A stretch of 64,000 bases of DNA, from contig CP136064.1 of the NCBI GenBank assembly GCA_032622095.1, forward strand, positions 45,705,573 through 45,769,572, read 5' to 3'. A program made the translations under genes and the position numbers. The stretch comes from Siphonodentalium dalli (lineage: Eukaryota > Mollusca > Scaphopoda > Gadilida > Siphonodentaliidae). Positions 10,937 to 22,270 of the stretch are shown here, piece after piece. Each line of letters starts with the position of its first letter. Positions within the stretch are counted from its first letter, which is position 1. The notes below the pieces were generated by a model. That model worked only from the letters and a program-made list of their open reading frames with translations. It was not told where the DNA came from and made no database searches.

Positions 10937-11424
10937 TTAAAGGTACTCAATCCGTAAAGAGTGTCCCCATCTCAACAGATTCCAACAACAACAATCCGAT
11001 CAGAGGGTCCTATATTACCATTTCTTTGGCTTTGGGGGTAAAAAATATTTGATTCCAGTCGAGGAACCCATCAAACAAAGCTCAGAGTTATTAGATATTG
11101 ATTTTTGAAATGTGTTAATTTCTCGAGATGAGTACTAATAATTGCCGTCAATTTTGAAACCTGCTCGAGATGATTACACCAAAACTCTATTCAAACAGAC
11201 AAGGATGGATAACTCTAAAACCAAGTGGTAATAATCACGCAATTTTGACTACGTACTGGGCCAGAAAGAATTCCCGATAATGAAAAATAATAGATTTCTA
11301 AAATCGATATCTAACAAATCTGAGCTTTGATGGGTGACTTCCTCGACTCGAATCAAATATTTTTGACCCCCGAAGCCATTGAAATAGTAATTGAGATGAG
11401 TTTTATCGGATTGAGTACCTTTAA
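10937..11424 (+). mobile_element. TTAA-family MITE (family E), complete copy
   Basis: Both ends are present: TTAAAGGTACTCAATCCG on the left and CGGATTGAGTACCTTTAA on the right, so the TTAA target is duplicated and the TIR starts AAGGTACTCAATCCG. The element is 488 bp and non-coding. Its sequence is almost identical, in reverse, to 9032-9499. A stray third terminus of the family (GATCGGATTGAGTACCTTTAA) sits just beyond it at about 11488-11508. Confidence 0.85.
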
Positions 11425-11996
11425 CATCATCTTGTAAATTGTTGTATAAATGTGGGATACAAAATAAATAATATTTACACCCTCTGATCGGATTGAGTAC
11501 CTTTAACATGAGATGACTCCATTCATACCAATCAACATAAACTTGTCAATATTAGAGTTACCCACCTTTGACTAACAGGGACAACTGCTCGGATAGATTT
11601 ATTGTAAATAATTAGTCAAACTTGTTATTGATGCGGTATATATGGCACACAATTGTTCTTGTCTAGTCATTAATAATAATTATTATGACCTTCCGGGTCC
11701 ACTCTATGTTTAGCATATACATTATGCTTTTCAATAAATCTATTATATAGCAGTTTAGCAGACGAAATCTTGGCACAGTTAAGCCGTTCGATCATGCATG
11801 CGTCGTACTACATACCCATCATGCATGCGTACAGTGAAAAGCAGCCGACCAAAGTAGGCTATACAAAACACCGGTTATTAACATGATCTAAAGGAAATTT
11901 ATACGGTGAATGGAATTGGACACAAGTTCGAAACAGTGAGATTATTCATGAGTGTGCACTGTGCACATTCGTTTGTGATCGGCTAATATTCTAAGA
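11425..11996 (+). other. Upstream region of the cysteine synthase gene
   Basis: It holds the extra family-E terminus at about 11488-11508, then AT-rich sequence up to the ATG at 11997. ATGCATGCGT-type repeats occur around 11790-11830. No convincing TATA box or transcription start can be named. Confidence 0.35.
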
Positions 11997-13067
11997 ATGA
12001 CGTGCGCTATCACCGTGTGCCGCACAATGCGGAAGCTGCAGTTTCGTGTGTACTCCACTCAAACCAGAAACGGATTAGTCGGTTTAGTGGGCAACACCCC
12101 ACTTGTAAGAATCAATAACGTCAGCAAAGAAACTGGGTGTGAAATTCTGGCAAAAGCCGAATTTTTAAACGGCGGCGGATCTGTAAAGGATCGAGCGGCT
12201 TTTTACCTGATAAAGGATGCTCTCGATAAAGGACAGTTGAGGCCCGGTGGAACAGTAGTTGAAGGCACAGCTGGAAACACCGGCATCGGGTTAGCACACC
12301 TCTGCCTCGCGATGGGTTACAAATGCATGATATTTATGCCCGATAACCAATCACAAGAGAAGATTGACATGATAAAAACTCTTGGTGCTGAGGTTATAAC
12401 GGTACCAGTGGTTCCGTTCACGGATCCCAACAACTATAACCACCAGGCGAAGAGATTTGCTGAAAGCCTTGACAACGCCGTTTGGACCAACCAGTTTGAT
12501 AACCGTGCGAATAAGTTTGCCCACATCGCAACCACAGGGCCTGAGATATGGCAGCAGACTGATGGCAAAGTTAATGCTGTCGTCTTTGGAACAGGGACAG
12601 GGGGAACATTCGCAGGAGTTGGAACATTCCTCAAAGAAAAGAACCAGGATATTCAAGCCGTGATTGCAGATCCACCCGGTAGCGTTCTGTATAACTGGTT
12701 TAATCACGGGAAGCTCGAGCGAAGTGATGGTACCTCCATCACGGAAGGAATTGGACAGGGGCGAATAACTGACAACGTAGAAGGGGCTCCCGTAGACGAC
12801 GTGTTCTTCATTCCCGATCAAGCTACTGTGAACATGACTTTCAAATTGCTACACGAGGAGGGTTTCTTTGTGGGGGCAACCTCTGGTTTAAATGTGGAAG
12901 CAGCTGTGCAGGTTGCCAAGAAGATGGGACCAGGCCACACCATAGTAACAGCTCTGTGTGATACTGGTCAGAGGTATTACGCAAAACTGTTTAGCAGGAA
13001 GGTGTTGCAAGAACGGGGACTGTTGGATGATCTACCAGAACAGTATCACAAATATCTACATTCTTGA
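11997..13067 (+). CDS. Cysteine synthase (Mcy1/CysK-like), probably mitochondrial, single exon
   Basis: A 356-residue fold-type II PLP enzyme of the cysteine synthase/cystathionine beta-synthase family, expected to make cysteine from an activated serine and sulfide. GSVKDR (61-66) carries the Schiff-base lysine K64. GTAGNTG (90-96) is the substrate/cofactor loop. GTGTGGT (198-204) is the PLP-phosphate loop. ADPPGS (224-229) and ITEGIGQGRI (248-257) are typical of the mitochondrial fungal Mcy1-like group. It lacks the haem and CBS-pair domains of animal CBS. Residues 1-25 are basic with no acidic residue and an FRVYS stretch, suggesting a mitochondrial presequence. A second in-frame ATG (12027) would still keep most of it. 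The gene is intronless and complete, with an AATAAA 308 bp downstream. Product name is secure at family level; subtype and localisation are inferred. Confidence 0.9.
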   Translation: MTCAITVCRTMRKLQFRVYSTQTRNGLVGLVGNTPLVRINNVSKETGCEILAKAEFLNGGGSVKDRAAFYLIKDALDKGQLRPGGTVVEGTAGNTGIGLAHLCLAMGYKCMIFMPDNQSQEKIDMIKTLGAEVITVPVVPFTDPNNYNHQAKRFAESLDNAVWTNQFDNRANKFAHIATTGPEIWQQTDGKVNAVVFGTGTGGTFAGVGTFLKEKNQDIQAVIADPPGSVLYNWFNHGKLERSDGTSITEGIGQGRITDNVEGAPVDDVFFIPDQATVNMTFKLLHEEGFFVGATSGLNVEAAVQVAKKMGPGHTIVTALCDTGQRYYAKLFSRKVLQERGLLDDLPEQYHKYLHS

Positions 13068-13380
13068 TGCTCTCAGATTATTTAAATTCTTGTATTTAAT
13101 AGTTATACAGGTCTGGTCAGATATTGGTGTATATATTTTTGATAAATTTATGTGTACCACATATAGAAACACACCTGCATGAGACATGTATTTCACATTA
13201 AAACGGTGGGGACTTGAACTATAGGCCTGATGTTTTTGTACACCTTGACCTGTAACTTATGAAATCTTATTCGGGAACACTCTTCATTCTTAGTGCTTGT
13301 TGAGTATAAAAAGTCAGTTTATATTGAAACTTTGGAACCCACATGTACTTATCTAGATTTTATTTTATTTGATCAATAAA
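13068..13380 (+). promoter_or_regulatory. 3' UTR with polyadenylation signal
   Basis: AT-rich sequence after the cysteine synthase stop codon. The first clear AATAAA lies at 13375-13380 (in GATCAATAAACAG). The real cleavage site is not visible from sequence alone. Confidence 0.5.
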
Positions 13381-15050
13381 CAGAACAGTGCACACTTTAA
13401 CATATAGTTTTCTTGACTGCACTTATATATTTTCTGTTTAATGTATTCTTAATTGCTGTTGAAATTTATATAGATTTCATTATCTGATAATTTGACATCA
13501 TGCTGTATCTAATGTATGTTGTCCTTTCATGCATGGGACCCCAATTTTGTATATAGAATACATTCTATTCAGGGATATAGTTAGTGGATCATGATTGTGG
13601 TGGGGTAGTGAACATTTCAATCAATGTGTGCCTATCCACTGGTATAAAATTTGTTGACAACCCAAATTATTATATATCAGTGTTATAATGGCAATTGGGA
13701 GAGGGGGCTATGCATAAGTGGATCACACTTGTCCTCCAATCCCAATGCCAATTTGTATTGTAATATACTTATTGGTAATAAATATGTTTAAACCAATCAA
13801 ATTTCCCATATTAAAGATGTTTTCAGTGTTCCAGACCTTCAGTTACCATGGTTGCAACAACAACAACATACTAAATCTAATTTAACAGTGTTTTTGCTAG
13901 TGGCATATTAACTAGACATAGTCTGACATACCAAAGAATGTTATATTTATATAAAATTAATAAAATAATTATTGCTGTCCCTCAAACACATTGAAACTGT
14001 ATGAAATCAATGTACACCAATTTCAATATAAAACGAGAGGCCAATCACGATCGGCAGATGTTTAACCCATACCCGGGCGATAGCGATTAGCTATAACTGA
14101 TAATTTATCAAAGATATGAACACAGGTATCCATATATCAGCACCATCTTGAATTCAATAGATCAAATAATTTGTCTTAAGAAGGGGTTAAAGTATTTGTG
14201 GTTGCGAAGGGGGGGGGGGGGGGGTGTTCTAAATCTAATAACTCTATCCTTATTCATCCAAGGACCTATCTATGTGAGATCCAAGGGTTTAGTTATTTCT
14301 GAGGATATGTTTATAAGTTGAAGTTAGCTCATTGGAAACAAAACTACCAGCTATTCAAATCTCATTCACTTCTAAAGAGAAATTATAATTAGTTGACAAG
14401 CCAGACTGCATAGAACAACATGTGGGATTCCATCTCATATTTAATTTGAACTTTAATGACCCCCCCCCCCCCCCATTCTTCCCAGTTGTTATTTGTTTAT
14501 CAATCATGTCAAAAATGCATGTAGTTTATACAGTATAATTCAAAAATGTTATCTATATAATGTTATACAGCCATGTTATACAGCCATTATATGGTGCGGA
14601 TGCTGGCCCCAATGATCCCTAAATCGAAAAGATTACCATAGTTAATATAAAGGAATGTAACACTGAATCAAATGGTTTCAAGACATAGCAATATTTTACA
14701 AGTAGCTTGCAGACTAAAACACATAACCTTCACTGTTAATCTTTTAAGCACTCTGTGGTCCCCAAAATTCAGTCAACCATGACAATATGAACAGATGGGA
14801 AAATAAGGTTCCTGGCAATATTATCTGCCATATTGATTTTCAAAATAATGCATCACCTATAATCTGTAAGCATATTCAATTGGTGTCTTATTGAACGTTC
14901 ATTAACTAATGAACCTGATTCAAAAAGAGGGTTCATTTAATATGTTTCTGCATAATACAAACAATAATGAAGATTTATCTGCTTGTAACCTATTGCATAT
15001 AACAATTATATTGGCTATTAGCCATTATTTTAATGTAATATCAAAAGAAT
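13381..15050. other. No gene recognised; homopolymer runs
   Basis: AT-rich intergenic sequence. A G run of about 15 lies near 14210-14224 and a C run of about 14 near 14461-14474. The block 14032-14092 is a dispersed repeat (separate entry). No coding or RNA gene is evident. Confidence 0.45.
14032..14092 (+). repeat. Dispersed repeat, inverted match at 58430-58491
   Basis: GAGAGGCC, CACGATCGGCAGATGTTTAA and GCGATTAGCTAT-like segments recur as the reverse complement at 58430-58491 within the interrupted hAT-like element of PEX5 intron 4. Family unknown. Confidence 0.6.
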
Positions 15051-16250
15051 GTGTCTGAAGGGTTAATATATTTTTCAAAAATCAATTAATCAATTCCACA
15101 ATCCATAGAAGTTAATAGTGTGAAGATAACCCAAGATAAGACATATGAGGAAGAGCCCATGTGCATTAAAGCATAAATCTGTTGGAAACTTGGAAAGGGT
15201 TAATTATTTTCTAAGCATATCAATGGAATATGCAGACAATTGTGTAGGTCATGGGTCAATTATCAGGCAGCCTGTAATGAAATTTCAAAATTAGATAAAC
15301 AAGAGCCTGGTGTCATTTATCAAATTTGACAATTAACCAGCCATCAGTATAATATTGTTTGTTTATCTTGGTATCCATCTAACCACTTGGTCATAGCTAA
15401 ATAGCAATTAATCATTTCATGAGCTGTTTACAATCTACATGGGCATACACCAGGGAATGTTATCATTATATTTCCAATAGAGTTGTCCACCATTCGACCA
15501 TATACCAGTGTATTTCATGGAACTACATTATAAGTCACTTGAATTATAAAGGGCCATAACTCTGTTAAAATATATCGGATCAAACCCAAATTTGAACTTG
15601 ATCTGTATTTTGGGGTGAGGACCACATGTACCAAATTTGGTGCAGATCAGATGAAAAATGTTTTGAGTCATAGCAGCTTGCGTGAGTTCTAAGTAAACAT
15701 TAAGAGTGAAAAGGGTTAATTAAATGATACCAAAAACCATACAGATGAAGACCGTGCTAAGAAAAACCTAGGTAAGAAATATGAGGCAGATCAGAAGATA
15801 TATGTTCAACTTATTACATTGGATAGCATGTGTGTGAAGGGTTAATTATTTTCTAAACTGATCAACTAATCGATACCAAAAACTATACAGGTGAGGGGTG
15901 TGTCATCATAAACCTACATATCAAATATGAAAACAATCAGACAAAAAATACTTTGGTTATAGCATCGGATAGCTCATGACTATGTGCGGATGCAAAGTGT
16001 TAATAATTTCAGGTGAGGAGTGTGTCATCATAAACATGCACATAAAATTTGAACAAGATCCGATAAAAAATATTCGAGTAAATGAATCGGACAGCAAGTG
16101 TCTACGGACAGACGGACAGACAGACAGACGGACAGACGGACGGACGAACGACGGATGGTTGATCCGGACGTCGGCATTATGTGTACCATACATGGTATGG
16201 GTACACGGCATTATGTGTACCATACATGGTATGGGTACACATAAAAAGAT
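15050..16250 (+). mobile_element. Pearl/HINE-like tandem element with microsatellite and hairpins
   Basis: Diverged units of about 130-140 bp, each with a GGGTTAAT...CCAAAAACCATACAG-type block, repeat from about 15058 to 16080. They are followed by an (ACGG/ACAG)n microsatellite at about 16102-16155, then two tandem copies of a hairpin, GTACCATACATGGTATGGGT, at about 16185-16240. Tandem core, tetranucleotide repeat and terminal hairpin match the bivalve pearl / Helentron-associated (HINE) layout. Non-coding. Confidence 0.6.
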
Positions 16251-16337
16251 AATTGTCTTTGGTGGTACTTCTTGCTCAAAACATGTTATTACATATACTA
16301 TAATCTTAATAAGAAATGAAATAGGCTTTATAAAAAT

Positions 16338-16642
16338 GGGCAGGACCTCATGGCTCAATCGGTTTGGGGTACCACTTCAAGCCGTTTCGCCCTCCAGCGC
16401 TGGCGATAAGGGTTCAAATCCACATGTTTCCACCGTGGACTTTGTAACTCAAAATCATTGTCTGGTGGAGTTGCCAGTTACCCGCCAATGGTCTGTGGTT
16501 TGCCGCACATGGTCGACGAATTTATCAGCCATTGAAATCACTGTTAAATTTAGCAGTAAGTGTGCGGATTTCCTCCACCACTTCTAAAACTGGCAATGTC
16601 GTGATATGGCCTTAGTTGCTGAAAGTGACATTAAAAAAAAAA
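16338..16642 (+). mobile_element. tRNA-derived SINE
   Basis: The head has a pol III A box (TGGCTCAATCGG, from 16351) and a B box (GGTTCAAATCC, 16411-16421) at tRNA-like spacing. About 200 bp of body follows, ending GTTGCTGAAAGTGACATTAA and a 10-A tail (16633-16642). The head cannot fold into a full cloverleaf and is fused to a non-tRNA body, so this is a SINE rather than a tRNA gene. Confidence 0.75.
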
Positions 16643-16783
16643 CCCAATTAATTTATAAAAATGACCTGAGGCCCTGAAATTCCACTATCACCATCCTTGT
16701 ATGTGTTAAAAATTAAATAACTCCTGTGTAGCTTTAATTTTTTTTAAATTGTAGTAACTGAGCTGAGTAAAATGGCCGAGTCA

Positions 16784-17068
16784 ACAGTCCACGAGAGGTC
16801 GGTCTTGGACCAAATTGCGGATGAAGATGGATAACTCTAAAATCAAGTGGCTTTTTTGTGTCAGATATTTGACAAACCCGCAAGATTTTGTTGAACAAAA
16901 TGTTGATAAATAACAGGTTTTGGGCAATTTTATACTGTAGTTGACAGTGGTTAGCATTATTTTTAGGCAATTACTCGATTCTGATAACTGAAGCAGCATT
17001 TCAAAACATGTTGTTGTTGTTGGAATATGATGATATGGGGACCATCGAATCTGATTGTGTCCCTTTAA
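16784..17068 (-). mobile_element. TTAA-family MITE (family E), partial
   Basis: Shares GGATGAAGATGGATAACTCT, the TTGTTGTTGTTGGAAT block and the end CCCTTTAA (17061-17068) with the copies near 10 kb and at 57958-58380. The left terminus is missing. Older and diverged. Confidence 0.65.
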
Positions 17069-17822
17069 ACCCATTATTGGTGTCAGCAGCTGACAACATA
17101 CAATCTATGTCCACTGATTACTTCCCAACAATAAAGACGTAATTGTCTATTGGTTTATTGATCTGTTATGAGTGAAAGAATAAAATGATTGATTATGTCA
17201 TTATGATTGTTCTGCAACATATGGTTGTTCTAAGGCACACCAGTCACAATATTGGATGAGAGTCAAGTTTGTCCTGGTTTTAAGCAAACTACTCTGAATG
17301 TTATTAGATGAGAACTCCTTATCCCTCTGATAACATAATCATCGCTGATGGGTAGTTATTTGATTCCCAATCCTTCATTTGTAGGGTTGTTCAGATATGT
17401 TCAAAAGACAAAGCTATTTGTTGAAATTATATAACTTAACATCCCAACATAAGTAATAAAGACAAAACTGTTTGTCGAACTTATTAACTGAATATCCCTA
17501 CATATTAATGAACAGGAATCCAGTGTTTCTCTTCCCGTCACTAATATTATCACAAATGATTCCCATTCATTCATTTCTAGGGTGCTCGGATAATCTATTA
17601 AATATTTTGGAACTTCTGTCTGTATATGTGTGTGCTATACATGTACAATCAAAAAGTGCTCGACCGATCCGACTAAAATTGGTATGCAGGCCTACTTGGA
17701 TCCCGGGAACAATATGGGCAGGTCCAATTTCACGTGCGATCGTGTCCTTGATCTTGACCTCACTCATATACGCTCATATAGGCATGTTTCTGGACCGCCC
17801 GGACGAAGTCGGGCACATCAGC
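17069..17822. other. No gene recognised
   Basis: Non-coding sequence. The stretch 17640-17800 (GATCCGACTAAAATTGGTAT, then a CTTGATCTTGACCTCACTCA block) reads like a diverged repeat, but I found no second copy in the window. Confidence 0.4.
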
Positions 17823-17972
17823 TAGTCGGAAATATGGCTTGTTGCCATTCATCAGAAAGCTCTCCCCGAGAGCTTTCCGATGAATGGCAACAAGCCATAT
17901 TTCCGACTAAATCCTGAAAAGTTACCCATAATTATGCTGTGGTTAAGAAGTCGATTACTTAGAGCATTACTG
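17823..17972. mobile_element. Palindromic mariner-like MITE, left arm truncated (copy 1)
   Basis: The centre (AGCTCTCCCCGAGAGCT-like) and whole right arm of the palindrome are present, ending GAGCATTACTG followed by TA. The left arm stops at TAGTCGGAAATATGG, lacking the outer 60 bp seen in copies at 22058, 24263 and 26099. Confidence 0.8.
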
Positions 17973-18024
17973 TACAACGCCAAGTGCATGTTGAGGCATT
18001 GTTCTGCTCAATCTAATATGTTAA

Positions 18025-20294
18025 GGCCTAAAAAAAATTATACCGTGTTTCTGCTAACCCGACCGACCCATGTTCAAAACCCCCGACCCTAATTTTTGCC
18101 GAACGTAATTTTATTTTTTTCCTGGACCACGGTGATTTCTTTGCATTGGTCTTTCCAAATATGCAAAATTATCTTGTATTTTCTATTACTTGCAGTCATT
18201 AATTTAATTCAATGAGTCATTAGCCTAATTAACTGTGAAAATCGTGTTCACAAAACCCATCAAACAGGAGTTAATTGGAAACAAACTTCCAAAAATGCGA
18301 ATTTACGGACTACCTCGAAAATAGGGAACATTAAACAAACATAAAACGATGTCTTTTGGTCCATGTTTGAGCCTATATAGACCTTTATTAACTTTGATAT
18401 GTGAAGGGGTGTTGGTTAATATAACTTAAATGAGCTGGGACATATATGACAAGTGATTGTTTCTAATTTTGTTCAAAATAAAATATTGTTTAAACTAAGT
18501 GAATGTTTCATAGAATTTCTCAACATTCTGCCGTTAAATATGAGTGATTGTTAGCCAGTAAAAGGTGTAACACAAGTATGGATGCATAACATTGAGCATT
18601 TGTGGGAGGGTGGGAATTTTTTTGGCAGGTCTAACTACTCACTTATATCAGGTCTAAATACTCACTTATATCAAGATCATACATGTACATATATTAGAAC
18701 TATTAATTTTAATATAACAATTACTGCTACTAACTACTACTATATTAGAATATAGAATATCACATAGCAGCATTCATGGCTCATAATATTTAACACAGTT
18801 GTTTTAAGATCACCATGTACCTCTTGTGTTTGCGAACTCCAGTGGCAAGGTGACTTCTTAATCTGATTTTTGCAGGGGGGGGGGGGGGGGTCGGAAAAAA
18901 CATTTCAGGCACGTATGGCATTTTTTGGAATGTCAGCTAACTGGCACCACTTTGCCCAGATGATCATCAATTGTATGGTGTCGCAGTTACCCGTGAAACC
19001 CTGGAATGTGCCTCGCCGATTGAATCACAATATTATGCCTCTGGAATAGGAGAAGCTGATCGATGCGTCCGTTGTGGGGAATTGGGTGGGGCTATAAAAT
19101 TGTCTCTAAGGCAAATGTACAAGGTTGTGACACCCATTTGTCCTAATTGTCAAGAAGATGGGTTGCAGCCAGTTGTAGCAAGGAAATATTCAAATTGAAT
19201 ACATATATGTTATCACCATGTGTTGTGCATTTCCAAGATCCATATTCAAGCTTCTCTGGTTGCAGGACATGAATACCTATCTCGGGAACACGCAACGTGG
19301 TGATAACCTATATGTATGTAATTTGTCTTACAATTCATGCAAAAGCCTATTGTCTAAAAAGTAGTATCTTATAAGTGCGTATATAGATAATTCACCGCAC
19401 AGTTGACGTTGTGTTGCCTGATGATTGGAATAATCATACACACTATATCAAAATAATACTTCTTTTGTGAAATAATATTTCTTTAGTGTTTTCGACATTT
19501 TCATCACAAACGACTCAATTGAATGGATATATATAATAGCTGTTTTAGCCCGACTAGACTAAACCTGACTAGAAAGAGAATCATGATTCTTAATAAGCCG
19601 ATTCGCTGTAGAAATGCTGCATTTTGATTCTCACAAAACATTATGGTTGTTAAGGCCTGACATAAATTAGTTCTATTATGTCAATTGGCCAATTAATCAT
19701 ATTTTGTTTACAAGCGAAGATTCTCTCCACCACTAATGCACAGTCACTGCTGCCATCCAGGGTATGACTTGTTACCATGTAGGATACAAGATCGGAAACT
19801 GCCTAAGCATTTTGGGTGTACATGTATTTGAGAAATAGCTGAATTGTAAGATTATATACATGAATATTATTACTTCAACAGAAATTTTCACTGTATGAAA
19901 CCTACAAATTGTAAAATTAAGCCAATTTGTAATGGGGGCCTTTTATATGTAAATGTCTTAATACATATATTTTAATACTGAATAAAATTATTCGACATTG
20001 TGAATGTTATCCATCCATTCTATACCCTGTATTATAGGCTGTATACATTATCCAATTATCTATATATCCACTCTCAATGTTTGTCAAAATGTTCCTTCCC
20101 TTTATTTAGGAATACAATTTAAGACTGTATATGACCACTGAGTTGTCCAAATAGCATAAATACAGCTTGGAACCTGTGATCGGGGTGTGAACAAAAAATA
20201 AAATTAAAAAAAAAAAAAAATTTAAATCCCTACCTACCTACCCTACCCTGGAGAGGTCCCGTTAGCAGAAACACGGTATAATTTTTTTTAGGCC
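18025..20294. mobile_element. PIF/Harbinger-like element, 2.27 kb
   Basis: Perfect 34-bp TIRs lie at 18025-18058 and 20261-20294, starting GGCCTAAAAAAAATTATACC. They are flanked by TAA on both sides (18022-18024 and 20295-20297). A 3-bp TAA/TTA target and a GGCC-type end are characteristic of PIF/Harbinger. No DDE transposase or Myb-like protein was recognised, so it is probably non-autonomous. It contains the Cys-rich ORF at 18960-19198. Confidence 0.8.
18960..19198 (+). CDS. Unrecognised Cys-rich ORF/terminal exon inside the Harbinger-like element
   Basis: I do not recognise this protein. About 79 codons are open from a possible splice acceptor (TTTGCCCAG, ending 18959) to TGA at 19196-19198. 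The product has RCVRCGELGGAIKLSLRQMY then PICPNCQEDG, i.e. two Cx2C pairs 27 residues apart as in a small zinc ribbon, and ends VVARKYSN. There is no in-frame ATG near the start, so it would have to be a downstream exon or a fragment. It could be cargo or an accessory protein of the element, an older captured exon, or a chance frame; composition and the paired cysteines argue against pure chance. Confidence 0.35.
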
Positions 20295-20297
20295 TAA

Positions 20298-21445
20298 TGA
20301 ATATCACTATTTATTACATGTATTACCTAGAATTACATTAAGCATAATTGGTTAAGTTAAGTAAAGCACGATTAAACAATTCATACTCGCGCTTTTGATG
20401 AATGATGCTTAATCATAAATCCATTATGCTTAAGTGTTTAGAATTACACTTATGCATAATTAAGATAACCTCTCTCAAAACTCCCATCAATCTGAAATGA
20501 GTGAAACCAATTTTGTTTCTTTATTCCAAGAAGTCAGATAAGATCAAATCTGATATGATGACATGTGTACAGGCAATTAACTCAAGAAGCCTATTATTGA
20601 CTGCAAAGAAAAAATCTCCTGGTGGGAGTTAGGGGGCAGGGGTGGGAGTCTGGGTTATGTTTGGGGGGGGGGGGGTTACAGCGAGGGATTATCTTAATCT
20701 TAAGTCTTAGTTATTTCATTAAAGAGAAATTTGTTAAAACCCAAAACTCAGCCCCTTTTTGACAGGTGGACCCCATTTCAACAAATCTGGTCTCATTCAC
20801 CCAAGGAACCTCCACACCAAATATAAGCTAAAAGAACTGATGGTTCTTGAGAAGACGTTTTAAGAATTACTATAAAAGGAAAGATTTATGTATCTGGCTC
20901 CACCCCTATTTGACTTGGTGACCTCATTTGAACATATCTGAATGACAGTCTCAGGTAGGCTAAAAACCACTGACACCAGGTAAGCATGACAAACTTTCCC
21001 AGATACACAATTTTAAATTATTTGCAGTTATTTGAGCATATTTCGCAATATTGCTGTTTCCCTGACTGAGCCACAAGGGATCCCTAAAATGGAGCAAAAA
21101 CTAAAGTGACTGAAAATGATTTATTTCTCACTTCTTATAAACAATTCTAAATAGAGTGATGATCTGTGAATGAAACAAATTCAACATATGACTTGTGCAT
21201 AAATTTATAATGCGTAAGACATACAAATAGAAAACAAAGAAAAACAATGTATAAATCTTAACCGGAAAATATGGACAGACAAAATCTTAACCAGAAAATA
21301 TGGACAGACAAACAAATAGAATAGGAGGAAGATGCAAGGTATCTCCAAAGAAGAAAGTATGTGCCCTTACGGTTTACATGTATACCCCTGCCATACACCA
21401 TATTATCTTCTTTAGTACTATGGTGTATAGCAGGGGTGTGAATAC
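20298..21445. mobile_element. Possible pearl/HINE-like element with terminal hairpin
   Basis: Diverged tandem-like blocks (around 20700-21110) precede two GGACAGACAAA tracts (21271-21315). A strong hairpin follows, CCCCTGCCATACACCATA pairing with TATGGTGTATAGCAGGGG (about 21386-21440). The layout echoes 15050-16250, with a weaker microsatellite. A G run sits at about 20662-20672. Borders are uncertain. Confidence 0.4.
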
Positions 21446-22057
21446 AGTGATGATTTGTGAGAGGGCAATGAACTACATTACAAGCCCTTGCAGTGCAAAT
21501 CGATCATTTCAGATGGAATAGTAGGTTACGGATTCCAACCACTATTTATTGTAAAATATGTTTTTTGGACCAAAGCATTGATTGTTCACGTTTTTGTATT
21601 CAAATTCGAAAATGGGGGTGGGTTTTTTTTGGGGGTAATTTTCTAACAGTTAGAAACATCTACAAGATGGTAACATTTCTATAATCACCATTAATACACT
21701 GGCACATATGCTTTCTTGCAATGAGAATTGTATTAATATTAGTTTATCTTCGCACAATATCAATAGCCTTGGTTGATGAATTATTGACTTGCATTTGTGT
21801 AAACTTGTACTTAACACATATTGATGTTTATAGTACTGACCCCAGAAATGGGGGGGGGGGTGCAGAGATACAGTTAAACACTCAAAATTGGGTAAGACTA
21901 GTACTGAGACACAGTACAAACAACAGATGCACTAAAACACACTTTGAATTTCGACAAGAAAACATAATTTTAGTATGGTTTTGATAACTTCAATATATCT
22001 ATATAATAGTGCTTCTTCTACCAGATGATACTCTTATGTGAGATGGACGGTAGTATA
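21446..22057. other. No gene recognised
   Basis: Non-coding, with G runs near 21620-21635 and 21850-21860. No conserved frame. Confidence 0.4.
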
Positions 22058-22270
22058 CAGTAATGCCCTAAATAATCGACTCCTTAACCACAGCAGAATT
22101 ATGGGTAATTTTTCAGGATTTAATTGGAAATATGGCTTGTTGCCATTCATCGGAAAGCTCTCACTAAGAGCTTTCCGATGAATGACAACAAGCCATATTT
22201 CCGACTAAATCCTGACAAATTACCCATAATTCTGCTGTGGTTAAGGAGTCGATTATTTAGGGCATTACTG
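22058..22270. mobile_element. Palindromic mariner-like MITE (copy 2)
   Basis: A nearly perfect palindrome of 213 bp. It begins CAGTAATGCCCTAAATAATC and ends with the complement, flanked by TA on both sides. TA targets and CAGTAATGC-type ends fit Tc1/mariner-derived MITEs. No coding capacity. Confidence 0.88.

Noticed and set aside
12351-12821. 156-codon minus-strand frame in the cysteine synthase gene
   Set aside because: A shadow frame of a well-conserved enzyme. No domain and no independent support.
15058-16155. CRISPR-like array of spaced repeats
   Set aside because: Units are long, diverged and adjacent rather than short identical repeats with unique spacers, and the genome is eukaryotic.
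16348-16421. A tRNA gene
   Set aside because: A and B boxes are present, but the stems do not close properly and the sequence runs into a SINE body with a poly(A) tail.
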